Shown: piece after piece, positions 10,463 through 18,909 of the stretch
How the letters are laid out: each line of letters opens with the position of its first letter
Position numbering within the stretch: position 1 is the stretch's first letter
Source of the DNA: an uncultured Pedobacter sp.
GTDB lineage: Bacteria > Bacteroidota > Bacteroidia > Sphingobacteriales > Sphingobacteriaceae
NCBI GenBank assembly: GCA_946478755.1
Contig: CAMLDJ010000006.1
Coordinates: 1-56,752, forward strand
Direction of reading: 5' to 3'
DNA: 56,752 nucleotides
Position numbers and translations under genes: made by a program
The notes under the pieces: generated by a model
What the model was told of the DNA's origin: nothing
The model's database searches: none
Seen by the model: only the letters and a program-made list of their open reading frames with translations

Positions 10463-10634
10463 GACATAATGGTTTAGATTGTTTGAATTTAATTAGGTAT
10501 TCGCTATCCTGTATTTCAAGAGCATCCTATCCTCAGCTTCAGGAATGCTGATATATATATGAAAATTTGTGCATAAAACTCCCTTTATCGACTACAATCG
10601 CTCAATCCGGGACACGTGTTCAAAAATTATTTTT
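10463..10634. other. Gap between the GH-like gene and susC
   Basis: This 172-bp gap separates the first hydrolase gene of the locus from susC. I see no copy of the AraC operator and no convincing TAnnTTTG element reading toward susC. It probably acts as a leader inside one operon, although a separate susC promoter cannot be excluded. Confidence 0.35.
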
Positions 10635-12020
10635 CTAGTAGACTGGCTTCTTCTGTTCTGGTTCTATATAAGTTTTTCCTCCGCATTTTATCAGGACACC
10701 CTGGCCTGCCGTTAGCCAGATGCCATTTTTCCGGTTTGGCCTGGTCAGGTGTCCACTTTCTGCAGCGGACACAATCCATAATTCTTCTTGTGGAATTTTT
10801 GTCTCTAGGTCGAATTTTGCTGATTTCTCTAAACTAAGGTTTACAACCATTACATATTTAGTGCCATTCGCACTCACAAATTCGCCAACCATCATTGGCG
10901 CTTCAGATTCTACTTTTTCTACCCATTTTCCGGGCAGCAAAGAAAGTGAGCTTTCAGGAGCAGGGCTTGTAAAATAAACACCGGTAGAGGTCATCTGCTT
11001 AATTATTGGTCCTAAGACAGATAATTGTCTATTCACTTCCTGCAAATACCTCCAGGTTAAGGTTCTGTTTTGATCTTTATCCATCGGGTTGTAATCATAT
11101 GAGCGACCATGGTAAGTAAACCATCTTACACCTGATGCACCTGCTGCCAATGAAGTGTATGCCTGAAAAGCTAAGTTTGCAGGTGAGGGGATTGGTGTAA
11201 ACGGACGGATCTGATTAGAGGAAACAACGTTCCAGAAGGGAAGGTTATATTTTGTCGAGATGCGACGTACTTCCAACAAATTGGTATAGTAAAGTGCTGC
11301 TTTATCTTCAATTTTTAAGTCCATTGACATTTGAACCATATAGTTGTCATAACATAAATACATCGGCTTTACTTCGTTCACAAAGCGCTCAAGGTATTCC
11401 GTATAAGTTTTCGTTCCAAGCTGAGATTTTACTTGGTTCATTTGCCATATGGTCGCATAGTTCGGATAGAGATTAATAGCTGCAAGCTTGCCAGGAGCAT
11501 ACTTTCTCACGGCTGCGACTGCTTTTGCCAATGCCGGAAAAGCAGTTGAAGAAGGCTCATCACAAATGTGGTATCCCACAATTGCCTTACTCTTTCCTCC
11601 ATTCTTCACCATATTTTTAATGTAGGTGTCAATTTCAGCATCAGACATTTTTTCCCAATCTTTCCCTTCCAGATGTGGATGTTGTGATATTATTGTACGT
11701 AGGCCCAATTTTTCGCATAAGGCCATGTTTTGGTGCTGAGCATCAGCGGCATCGCCCAGTGTAAAATAGCAGTCTGCCATACTTTGCAAACCTTTTTCTT
11801 GATTCTGGAAGGTATTATGATGCAGATCCCGGCCAATTACAAAAGCATCTGGAGAAAATTTATCTATTTTTTTATTTGGAAAAGGTTCTTCATCACTCGG
11901 CAGACTTACTTTTTTAGCACTACTTTGAGCGAGACTGTTTATGCCAAAAAGCAATATGATAGCAAAAGGCAAACAGAAGAAATACTTGGCCTTTAATGCA
12001 ATGTAAAATTTCTTGTTCAT
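10635..12020 (-). CDS. Secreted TIM-barrel hydrolase-like protein, first gene of the rhamnosidase locus
   Basis: I prefer ATG 12020, which gives MNKKFYIALKAKYFF followed by a signal peptide ending INSLAQ; an upstream ATG at 12056 adds 12 residues. The mature protein looks like a (beta/alpha)8 barrel: YHICDEPSS (Glu near residue 155) is a likely acid/base motif, and AGASGVRWFTYHGR matches late barrel strands of clan GH-A enzymes. A beta-sandwich tail follows (MMVGEFVSANGTKYVMVVNLS). It resembles the GH42-like protein of the same locus in its DEP motif but lacks the GATase-like domain. Family and substrate are not assigned. As first gene of the operon it lies next to the proposed AraC operator and promoter. 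Confidence 0.68.
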   Translation of the reverse strand: MNKKFYIALKAKYFFCLPFAIILLFGINSLAQSSAKKVSLPSDEEPFPNKKIDKFSPDAFVIGRDLHHNTFQNQEKGLQSMADCYFTLGDAADAQHQNMALCEKLGLRTIISQHPHLEGKDWEKMSDAEIDTYIKNMVKNGGKSKAIVGYHICDEPSSTAFPALAKAVAAVRKYAPGKLAAINLYPNYATIWQMNQVKSQLGTKTYTEYLERFVNEVKPMYLCYDNYMVQMSMDLKIEDKAALYYTNLLEVRRISTKYNLPFWNVVSSNQIRPFTPIPSPANLAFQAYTSLAAGASGVRWFTYHGRSYDYNPMDKDQNRTLTWRYLQEVNRQLSVLGPIIKQMTSTGVYFTSPAPESSLSLLPGKWVEKVESEAPMMVGEFVSANGTKYVMVVNLSLEKSAKFDLETKIPQEELWIVSAAESGHLTRPNRKNGIWLTAGQGVLIKCGGKTYIEPEQKKPVY

Positions 12021-12131
12021 AATATCAGGTTTAATTGATTCAGCTTTTAATTTCATTTAAAAGTTAGGTTCATTTGGTTAGTATGATGCGATGACATGAG
12101 TTGAGCATACCATCATTTAAAATTGTATTAT

Positions 12132-12139
12132 CAAAATTA
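12132..12139 (-). promoter_or_regulatory. Putative -7 element of the rhamnosidase operon
   Basis: On the minus strand these bases read TAATTTTG, matching the Bacteroidota -7 consensus TAnnTTTG. The operator copy at 12164 begins 24 bp upstream. The same element and the same 24-bp gap recur at the RidA operon (19370-19363). No good -33 TTG is seen, as expected for an activator-dependent promoter. Confidence 0.5.
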
Positions 12140-12163
12140 GACTGACTTCCAGCACATTTCAAC

Positions 12164-12188
12164 TACTTTTATTTACATTAATAATACT
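12164..12188 (+). promoter_or_regulatory. AraC-type operator, copy A
   Basis: This 25-bp site begins TACTTTT and ends ATAATACT. It differs from copy C (19395) at 3 positions and from copy B (12326) at 5. A second TACT-TT-like half starts 22 bp after the first (TACTATT at 12186), about two helical turns, the layout expected for the two helix-turn-helix motifs of an AraC protein. Its location fits an activator site over the -33 region of the glycan operon promoter. Confidence 0.6.
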
Positions 12189-12304
12189 ATTCTTCAAAAC
12201 TTTGATTATTGACCATTTATCTCATTCAAATAATAATTTTATCGGAATCACCTATTATAAGTTTCCTACTGTAATATCGCCAAAATTCATTATCAAGTAG
12301 CCTG

Positions 12305-12333
12305 TTGAAATTCAATGGCCCCTGATACTTTTG
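12305..12333 (+). promoter_or_regulatory. Putative promoter of the araC-type gene
   Basis: TTG at 12305-12307, an 18-bp spacer and TACTTTTG at 12326-12333 match the Bacteroidota promoter consensus (TTG, 17-23 bp, TAnnTTTG). Transcription would start near 12340, giving a leader of about 88 nt. The -7 element is itself the first part of operator copy B, so the regulator would block its own promoter when bound. Confidence 0.55.
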
Positions 12334-12350
12334 ATTGCATTTATGATACT
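12326..12350 (+). promoter_or_regulatory. AraC-type operator, copy B (overlaps araC promoter)
   Basis: This copy differs from copy C at only 2 of 25 positions. The half-site repeat is again 22 bp apart (TACTTTT at 12326, TACTATT at 12348). It covers the -7 element and the expected start site of the regulator gene, which suggests autorepression. Confidence 0.6.
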
Positions 12351-12427
12351 ATTTTCCATTAATCTCTAAAAGGTTGTGCTTTTTATTCCCAATAATGGTA
12401 ATATTGTGTTAACCAAACATTAGCAAT

Positions 12428-13291
12428 ATGAAAGTAGTTGAGCAGCGTTTACCTCAAGACTTTGATAAGTCTTTTATCGTTTTCGAAGAAGTTGGTAATT
12501 TTTTCCCCTGCCCCTGGCACTATCATCCGGAATATGAATTGGTGCTGGTATGCAAAAGTACCGGGCGTAGAATGGTGGGTGATCATATAGGTTATTTTGA
12601 AGAAGGCGACCTCGTTTTTATGGGACCTGTAATTCCTCATGTCTGGGTGAATGATGCCCAATATTTAAACCAATCGGCAGACCATGTTGCTGCGGCCATT
12701 GTGATACAGTTCACAGATAACTTCTTAGGGAAAGATTTCTTTAATATTCCGGAAATGGAAGATTTTAAAAATTTCTTGAGACTCTCTTCGAGAGGAGCAA
12801 CCATCAAGGGCAAATGTAAACAAGCCATTATAGAAATAATGGAAAAGATGCCCCCTATGAATGGGCTTCAAAGAATAGCATCCTTATTTTCTATTTTTGA
12901 TCTTTTGGCACATTGTAAAGAATATGACTTATTAGCGAGTCCAACTTATGCCGAAAAAATTCAGGTAAAATGTTCTGACAGATTTAGTAAAATCACCGAT
13001 TATATTTTGAGAAATTTTGATACGGATATTGCTTTGCCTCAGATTGCAGAGGTTGCCAATATGGGCGTAACCACATTTTGCAACTTCTTTAAGGAACATT
13101 ACAGAATGTCGTTTGTTGAATATTTAAATACGGTAAGAATTGGCCATGCCTGCAAATTACTATCGGAAAATGACCAAAACATTGTACAGGTAGCTTACGA
13201 CTGCGGATTCAATAACCTTGCTAATTTTAACAGACAATTTAAAAGATTAAAAAATATGACGCCGAGTGAGTATAGGATTTTAGTGGCTTAA
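12428..13291 (+). CDS. AraC-family transcriptional regulator with cupin sensor domain
   Basis: The 287-residue protein has an N-terminal cupin-like sensor domain (about 20-150, with FPCPWHYHPEYELVLV and the beta-barrel segment GDLVFMGPVIPHVW) and a C-terminal AraC double helix-turn-helix domain (about 185-287, including IAEVANMGVTTFCNFFKE and VAYDCGFNNLANFNRQFKR). It is divergent from the rhamnosidase operon and convergent with the RidA operon. Proposed operators sit at its own promoter and upstream of both operons, so it is the best candidate for their common regulator. The inducer is unknown; rhamnose or another released small molecule is possible. Its stop lies only 4 bp from the end of the opposing operon. 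Confidence 0.93.
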   Translation: MKVVEQRLPQDFDKSFIVFEEVGNFFPCPWHYHPEYELVLVCKSTGRRMVGDHIGYFEEGDLVFMGPVIPHVWVNDAQYLNQSADHVAAAIVIQFTDNFLGKDFFNIPEMEDFKNFLRLSSRGATIKGKCKQAIIEIMEKMPPMNGLQRIASLFSIFDLLAHCKEYDLLASPTYAEKIQVKCSDRFSKITDYILRNFDTDIALPQIAEVANMGVTTFCNFFKEHYRMSFVEYLNTVRIGHACKLLSENDQNIVQVAYDCGFNNLANFNRQFKRLKNMTPSEYRILVA

Positions 13292-13295
13292 ACAA

Positions 13296-14414
13296 TTAAA
13301 CCGAAATTTTACGATCTCTTCCTACAATGTCCCAGAAACCAGTGACGGCATTATTTTCAATAGTAGCTGCACTTTCGTACAAGGCACAGGTAGGACAAAT
13401 ATGAATGGGTAAAGCGTACAATAAGTCGCCAATTTTCCAATGATGTCCTTCTCCGGCTTCTACAACCAAATGTTCTTCACTTTGACTAATGACAGAGAGA
13501 TGATCGGCATTTAAAAAGTGAACTCGTTGTGAAAGCGGCTGCTCTGATGCAACTGACTTATAACCAAGATCCAGACATAATTTTGTCTGATCAGGGGTTG
13601 AAATAACTCTTGTCAGCAAAACTGCTGCAGGATTGAATTTCTGCTCAGGAATTGTATCCATATATCCTTTATCCCACAAAATAAATGTGCCCGGACTACA
13701 TTCGATATCCCTTTTTTTAGAATATATAGAAAAGGAAGGGCTTCCACCGGCTACGATCGGTAACTTTGAAAATCCATTTTCCATTAAATGATCATTCATT
13801 GCCTCAACATGAGCAAGAATCTGATTACAATGTTCTGCACGTTTTATCAAATTGATTTCCCGTATATGTCCATCATAAAAATGCCAGCCTTTTATTTGTA
13901 TTCCCTTCAAGCTGTTACAATATTCAAACAATTGAATAGCATCCGGGCCCATCGCGATGCCGGTACGATTCATTCCTACATTGAGATCTATAAAAATCGA
14001 GATAACAAGCTCATTTTCCAATGCTACATCGGCAATCATTCTGGCAGATACCCGATTATCAACCAGGCAAGAGAATGTAGTCTCTTTATAGATCTTAATG
14101 AGTTGAAGAAATCGTTTAAGTTTTGGTTGAGTTGGTTGATAGGCGAGAAGTACATCAGGAGCCTTACAAATTCCAAGCATCTCGGCTTCAGCAATGGTAG
14201 CACATTTAAATTTTTTAATACCGGCATCCATCATTAGCTGTGTTGCTTCAACAGTCTTGTGGGTTTTAACATGAGGTCTTAGCCGATCAACATCGCCTAT
14301 CATTGCTATTATTGTGCTGATATTTTCTTTTATCCGCTGGGGATAAAATAGCAGAGCCGGTGAATCTACATTTGTAGCATCAAGTAATTCATACCAATTT
14401 TGATCGTTCTTCAT
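13296..14414 (-). CDS. D-threonine aldolase / D-serine dehydratase-like PLP enzyme
   Basis: This 372-residue fold-type III PLP enzyme belongs to the alanine-racemase-N / DSD1 group. RPHVKTHKT (46-54) holds the Schiff-base lysine (K50), and LPIHICPTC (335-343) near the C-terminus supplies the metal-binding His and Cys typical of this group. Known members cleave beta-hydroxy-D-amino acids into glycine and an aldehyde, or dehydrate D-serine. It is the last gene of the RidA operon, 14 bp after the dipeptidase gene. It has no signal peptide and should be cytoplasmic. The family is clear. Aldolase and dehydratase activities cannot be separated from the sequence. Confidence 0.85.
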   Translation of the reverse strand: MKNDQNWYELLDATNVDSPALLFYPQRIKENISTIIAMIGDVDRLRPHVKTHKTVEATQLMMDAGIKKFKCATIAEAEMLGICKAPDVLLAYQPTQPKLKRFLQLIKIYKETTFSCLVDNRVSARMIADVALENELVISIFIDLNVGMNRTGIAMGPDAIQLFEYCNSLKGIQIKGWHFYDGHIREINLIKRAEHCNQILAHVEAMNDHLMENGFSKLPIVAGGSPSFSIYSKKRDIECSPGTFILWDKGYMDTIPEQKFNPAAVLLTRVISTPDQTKLCLDLGYKSVASEQPLSQRVHFLNADHLSVISQSEEHLVVEAGEGHHWKIGDLLYALPIHICPTCALYESAATIENNAVTGFWDIVGRDRKISV

Positions 14415-14428
14415 ACAATTACGGAAAA

Positions 14429-15508
14429 TTACTTCCAGGCATTCCGTAAAAAGCCCAGCCAGTTTTTATGGAAAATATTATCAATGTCTTCTTGTGTATA
14501 ACCTCTCCTTGTTAATATATCAGTATATTTTTGCAAATCTGCAATAGAATTTAAATCCCATGGGGACTGTTCTGTGCCAAAGATACCATCCAAATCACTA
14601 CCAATAGCAATATGTTTACTATTACCGGCTATCTGACAAATATGATCCCAATGATCTACCAAATTCTCCAGCCGGATATTTAATTGCCATGGATCTGAAA
14701 CCGTATCAATAAATCTTATGTCCATTGCCCAACAATCGAGCATCCCTCCAATAACAGCATCTCTTTCAATCAGCAGTTTTATCTGCTGATCTGTAAGCTG
14801 ACGTTGGTTAGGCACTATTTTGCGAACATTGTGGTGGCTTGCCCAAACTGGTCCCTGATATAAATCCATCACCTGGGTAAACCCCTCATCTGTTAAGTGT
14901 GTAACATCCAGGATCATATTAAGGTGCCCCATTTCTTTTAATAACTGCATTCCCAATATACTCAGCCCGCCTTCGGTCTTGGTTCCTGGCGCGTATCTTC
15001 CAGGACCAAAATGGGATAATCCTACTGCCCTGAGTCCGTATCCGTATGCCTTATGCAAATAAGAGACGTTCACCAATGAATCTGCACCTTCCAAACTTAA
15101 AATATATCCTACTGGCTTTTTCGAATCCGGTACTTCGATATTATTCCACAAAGATAAATGCCGTTCTAATTCTGCCAAATTGGTAATTTGAACCATTTCA
15201 CCCAGGGTTTCCATCTCTTTATACCATGCAAGCTGAGCTTGTGTCATTGCCCAGGCCTGCTGCGGGGAATTCCAGCCTGGTAAAAAACTTCCATAAGGCG
15301 TATAACGAGATAGCTGGGTTGCCACAACCAGACCTACTCTTCCCTTTCTTAGCTCCGGAATAGAGACCGTGCCCTTTCCGCGATCGGGCTTATCTTTCAT
15401 GTGCATTTCTCTTTGCCTTATTTCATCCAATGGCAGTGAAAGGTCCCGATTCCATTCCATTGCATTCATAGCAAGGTCAAGATGTGCATCAATAATAAAA
15501 GGTTTCAT
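14429..15508 (-). CDS. Membrane-dipeptidase-like protein, peptidase M19
   Basis: The 359-residue protein matches the renal-dipeptidase family of binuclear zinc hydrolases. Visible ligands are HLD near the start (IDAHLDLAMN), the bridging Glu in LSLEGADSL, His in LDVTHLTDEGF and in ASHHNVR, and the Asp in IAIGSDLDGIFG. The family cleaves dipeptides and often tolerates D-residues at the C-terminal side. There is no signal peptide, so it probably acts in the cytoplasm on imported dipeptides or amide conjugates. It follows the second dehydrogenase gene by 6 bp. Together with the D-amino-acid-type PLP enzyme it suggests that the operon handles small D-amino-acid-containing or N-acylated compounds. 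Confidence 0.88.
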   Translation of the reverse strand: MKPFIIDAHLDLAMNAMEWNRDLSLPLDEIRQREMHMKDKPDRGKGTVSIPELRKGRVGLVVATQLSRYTPYGSFLPGWNSPQQAWAMTQAQLAWYKEMETLGEMVQITNLAELERHLSLWNNIEVPDSKKPVGYILSLEGADSLVNVSYLHKAYGYGLRAVGLSHFGPGRYAPGTKTEGGLSILGMQLLKEMGHLNMILDVTHLTDEGFTQVMDLYQGPVWASHHNVRKIVPNQRQLTDQQIKLLIERDAVIGGMLDCWAMDIRFIDTVSDPWQLNIRLENLVDHWDHICQIAGNSKHIAIGSDLDGIFGTEQSPWDLNSIADLQKYTDILTRRGYTQEDIDNIFHKNWLGFLRNAWK

Positions 15509-15514
15509 ATAAAG

Positions 15515-16462
15515 TCAGACATCTTGTTTAACTGAACCAAAAGGATATTTTGACATAATTTCCTGTATATCGTAGCTGAATCTTCGAAATGTTTCCTCCA
15601 ATCCTTCTACTTCCCCGTCTTTATACGTATAGAACCCCTGGTTATTTTCCATACCTAATCCCCCATTAGCAATTATTTCGTTAAAAAAGTCCGGAATAGT
15701 AGTTGCTTTAGATAATTCAGGATTAAGATCTTTCATTACCATACCGTATGCGTAAGTACCCATTAAATCCATGTACCTGAAGTTACCGGCAAATGGCAGA
15801 TAATATCCCGCATCATTCTTGCAGGCTCTATCTATATCTTCTACATTCACATATTCGTTTTCAATAAGAAAAAATGCTTCCCGCGCCATGGCAGCGATCA
15901 TTCTCGACCTGATGCCAAAATCATTTTTTAAGATATAAGGATCCTTTTTCCAAGATGTGCTAGCTAAACTAAATAGTCGCTCAACCTGAGATCCTGAATT
16001 ATTATCATTGGATATAATCTCCAGGAAATAAGTGGTGTGAGCTGGCAATGTCCAATTTACACCGATTACCCTGTGGACTGCCTGGCTATACTTTTGTATA
16101 CTACTAAGCGCTATACTTTCTGTATTAACGGCTATTAATGTATCATTATCAATGTATTTTTCCAACTGTTGGATATACGATGCTTTCTCCAGTAAATTTT
16201 CAGAAGTAATAACCAGCACTATTTCTGATTTAATATCCGGGTTCAATTCAGTTATTATCTTTAAACTATGACGATCAAGAACACTGGCGTCATCCCCGCA
16301 GATATCTGAAAGATGGGTGTTGATGCACCTTGAGGCATCCTGTCTGTTTTTGGTATATAGAATAACCGGATGTCCTCCCTGCAGAAGACAAACGACAACA
16401 CTAAACGTCAGATTTTCAGCACCAGCAACCAGAATTACTTCTTTTTTTATATTCTCTTTCAT
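15515..16462 (-). CDS. 3-hydroxyacyl-CoA-dehydrogenase-like protein lacking key residues (probable pseudoenzyme)
   Basis: This 315-residue protein is a paralog of the dehydrogenase at 17886-18890, sharing the same two-domain layout and C-terminal motifs (IDRACKNDAGYYLPFAGNFR against IDKAFRYDVGSWITLMGIFR). The dinucleotide-binding GxGxxG is gone: aligned positions read AGAENL in place of GLGLMG. The catalytic His of the family (GIHW) is Asn here (GVNWTLPAH), and the active-site Asn of TNRL is Ser (RSRM). The reading frame is nonetheless intact and keeps family structure, so it is not a decaying gene. It may act as a structural or regulatory partner of its paralog, or have a new chemistry. It follows the aminotransferase gene after 96 bp. 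Confidence 0.75.
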   Translation of the reverse strand: MKENIKKEVILVAGAENLTFSVVVCLLQGGHPVILYTKNRQDASRCINTHLSDICGDDASVLDRHSLKIITELNPDIKSEIVLVITSENLLEKASYIQQLEKYIDNDTLIAVNTESIALSSIQKYSQAVHRVIGVNWTLPAHTTYFLEIISNDNNSGSQVERLFSLASTSWKKDPYILKNDFGIRSRMIAAMAREAFFLIENEYVNVEDIDRACKNDAGYYLPFAGNFRYMDLMGTYAYGMVMKDLNPELSKATTIPDFFNEIIANGGLGMENNQGFYTYKDGEVEGLEETFRRFSYDIQEIMSKYPFGSVKQDV

Positions 16463-16558
16463 CTATTTATTTTTTGTCTTTGAATTGCCAAACGGAGCTG
16501 ATACAAGAAGTCGACAGCCCTCGTTAAGTTCAGGACAGGAATGACAAAACCACATGTT

Positions 16559-17881
16559 TTAATTAATCTTTCGTAAAATCTGGGTTGCTTTTTTAATTGT
16601 ATAGTCAATTTCCTGTTCTGTGTGAGCTGCGCTTATATACCATAACCCCCTGCCTATGATTCTGATTCCCTGATCGTGCATTCCTGAAATAAATCTGGAA
16701 AGCTTTATGCGGTCATACATTAAGGTGTCTCTGAAATCCTTTATGGCTGACAATTCGGTAAAACCCGTATGAAAGACCGGACCAATACCCTGAACCAATA
16801 AATTATGCCCTGTTTCAGCAGCAGCATTTTTCAATCCTTCCATTAATTTCCTACCAAGTTGATACATCCGTTCGTAAGGTTTTTCTCTCTCAAGTACTTC
16901 TATAGTTGAAAGAGCTGCAGCAACTGTTGCATTACTGGAGTTCATAGTACCGGCATGTATTACTTTTGATTCTGTGATTACATTCATCCACTCTGTCTTT
17001 CCCACTATGGCACTAATGGGATACCCGCTGGCGAAAGCCTTAGCAAAAATGGAAAGATCAGGAGTTACACGGTAATAAGATTGTGCTCCACCCAGTGAAA
17101 TTCTAAAACCAGTTATAACTTCATCGAAGATCAAAGCAATACCGTAACGATCACAGATTTCCCGTAGGCCTTGCAAAAATCCTTCAGCCGGCAATATGCA
17201 TCCATTGTTACACATTATTGGTTCCGTTATGATCGCAGCGATTTCATCATGGTGTTCAGCAATTTTCTTTTCAACCAGTGCCACATCATTCCAGGGGATG
17301 GTTATAAATTCTTCTCTACATCGCTCAGGCAGCCCTTCACTCCAGGGATATACTGTTGGATGTTCTCGTTCGCCAAACGTTTCAGCGGCAGGTGCAGAAA
17401 ATCCCCATGAAACATTATCCAACCAACCGTGATAATGCCCTTCAAATCTTAAGAACTTTGTCTTTTTTGTTTTTGCTCTTGCAACACGAAATGCAGTATG
17501 CACAGCTTCGGACCCATCCAAACAGAATCGCATTAATTCCGCAGAAGGGATCAAACTATTTAATTTCTCCGCTAATTCAATTTCTTTTATATGCTGTCCG
17601 GCAAATAACTGCCCTTTTTCAGAATACTGATCAACGGCTTTTAGAACTTCCGGATGAGAATGTCCAAGAATTAGTGGCCCCTGGCTTAAAGTAAAATCGA
17701 GATATTCATTGCCATCTACATCATAAATTTTGCTTCCCTCACCATGGGAATAAAACAATGCATGAGGGTGGTTATATTTTCTGAATTCAGAAGAAACCCC
17801 TCCAGCTAACACCTTCTTTGCTCTTTCTAACAATAAGGCAGATTGTCTATATCTATTATTTTCCATATTACCTATGATCAT
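16559..17881 (-). CDS. Class III PLP aminotransferase, glutamate-1-semialdehyde-aminomutase-like
   Basis: The 440-residue protein has the class III fold: GGVSSEFR near the N-terminus, FEGHYHGWLD, the Asp of IFDEVITGFRIS, and FAKAFASGYP with the PLP lysine around residue 280. It is closest in style to glutamate-1-semialdehyde aminomutase. However, its placement with dehydrogenases, a dipeptidase and RidA argues against a heme role and for an amine or beta-amino acid substrate. Its start lies 4 bp from the upstream dehydrogenase stop, so the two are co-translated. The true substrate is unknown. Confidence 0.85.
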   Translation of the reverse strand: MIIGNMENNRYRQSALLLERAKKVLAGGVSSEFRKYNHPHALFYSHGEGSKIYDVDGNEYLDFTLSQGPLILGHSHPEVLKAVDQYSEKGQLFAGQHIKEIELAEKLNSLIPSAELMRFCLDGSEAVHTAFRVARAKTKKTKFLRFEGHYHGWLDNVSWGFSAPAAETFGEREHPTVYPWSEGLPERCREEFITIPWNDVALVEKKIAEHHDEIAAIITEPIMCNNGCILPAEGFLQGLREICDRYGIALIFDEVITGFRISLGGAQSYYRVTPDLSIFAKAFASGYPISAIVGKTEWMNVITESKVIHAGTMNSSNATVAAALSTIEVLEREKPYERMYQLGRKLMEGLKNAAAETGHNLLVQGIGPVFHTGFTELSAIKDFRDTLMYDRIKLSRFISGMHDQGIRIIGRGLWYISAAHTEQEIDYTIKKATQILRKIN

Positions 17882-17885
17882 AGAA

Positions 17886-18890
17886 TTAAAGCTTATGAAC
17901 AGTCTGTCCCTCTTTTTTTAGATGACTGCTCTTTTTTAAACCGTAAGCATGTGCTAAATGATAAATATCCTTATTGAAGCGTGCAAAAGCCTTTTCCCAT
18001 TGCTTGGCTTGTTCTTCTGTATATGGATATAAGCCATTAAGATTGTGTAATCCACGAGCATTGTTATTAACCATTAGCTGCATCAGATCAGGGACACGAT
18101 CATGATTAGAAAGCCTTTCAAAAACAGTTTCAAAAATGACTTTATAATCTTTTAAACCAATCATATCCATCCGGCGGAAAATCCCCATCAAGGTGATCCA
18201 TGATCCTACATCATATCTAAAGGCTTTATCTATATCTTCAAGACTTGCCTCTTTATTTTCATACAGGAAAAGCGCTTCACGATATACAGCATACATTAGC
18301 CTATTGGTAATAAAGCCTCTTATATCTTTGCGGAGAAGTGTAGGTTCCTTTGCCCAGCAATGCGCCAGTTCATATACCCATTCGCAATATTTACTTGAGG
18401 AAAAGTCACCACAGGTTATTTCAAGAAATGGTGTAGCGTAAGCCGGTTCGGACCAATGGATACCTAAAAACCTTTCCCGATGAGCAACATAGTTTTGTAG
18501 CATACTAATGGGGATGGCAGATGTATTGGTTGCTATCACTGTTTCGGCAGCGACCCAGCTCACAATCATAGTATAAACGGACTTCTTAATTTCCAGATCT
18601 TCAATAACACACTCCATCACTAATTGGCAATTTTTGAGCATTTTGTAATCTTCAGAAATTGTTAATCTGGCCAGATATTCAGAAGTCGGCCTTCTTAACA
18701 GCCCAAACGTACTACAATGCTCAAGTTGATCATAAATTCGTTGCTGTGCGAGTCCCATATCCGATGAAATAGGTGCAATGGCCTTCACAGAATGGCCAGA
18801 TAACAACAGAGAAACCACTATACTAGTCCCCATTAAACCTAAACCAACAACGCCTACATCAATTTCGGCAGTAGAAATACTATCTATCAT
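17886..18890 (-). CDS. 3-hydroxyacyl-CoA-dehydrogenase-family NAD-dependent dehydrogenase
   Basis: This 334-residue protein has an N-terminal NAD-binding domain with GLGLMG (16-21), the catalytic motif NTSAIPIS...GIHWSEPAY, and the C-terminal helical domain with FITNRLMYA. The single-polypeptide size matches stand-alone 3-hydroxy-acid dehydrogenases such as L-carnitine dehydrogenase and L-gulonate dehydrogenase as well as 3-hydroxyacyl-CoA dehydrogenases. No CoA ligase or thiolase is linked, so a free beta-hydroxy acid or beta-hydroxy amine is at least as likely as a CoA ester. It follows the RidA gene by 19 bp. Confidence 0.85.
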   Translation of the reverse strand: MIDSISTAEIDVGVVGLGLMGTSIVVSLLLSGHSVKAIAPISSDMGLAQQRIYDQLEHCSTFGLLRRPTSEYLARLTISEDYKMLKNCQLVMECVIEDLEIKKSVYTMIVSWVAAETVIATNTSAIPISMLQNYVAHRERFLGIHWSEPAYATPFLEITCGDFSSSKYCEWVYELAHCWAKEPTLLRKDIRGFITNRLMYAVYREALFLYENKEASLEDIDKAFRYDVGSWITLMGIFRRMDMIGLKDYKVIFETVFERLSNHDRVPDLMQLMVNNNARGLHNLNGLYPYTEEQAKQWEKAFARFNKDIYHLAHAYGLKKSSHLKKEGQTVHKL

Positions 18891-18909
18891 TACTTTGGTG
18901 AAGAATAAG

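Larger units (their letters stand above)
12057..12427. promoter_or_regulatory. Divergent control region of the rhamnosidase locus and the araC-type gene
   Basis: This 371-bp gap separates the minus-strand glycan operon from the plus-strand regulator. It holds two copies of a 25-bp motif (12164-12188 and 12326-12350), a minus-strand TAnnTTTG element for the glycan operon (12139-12132), and a plus-strand TTG-N18-TAnnTTTG promoter for the regulator. These are listed separately. Confidence 0.6.
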
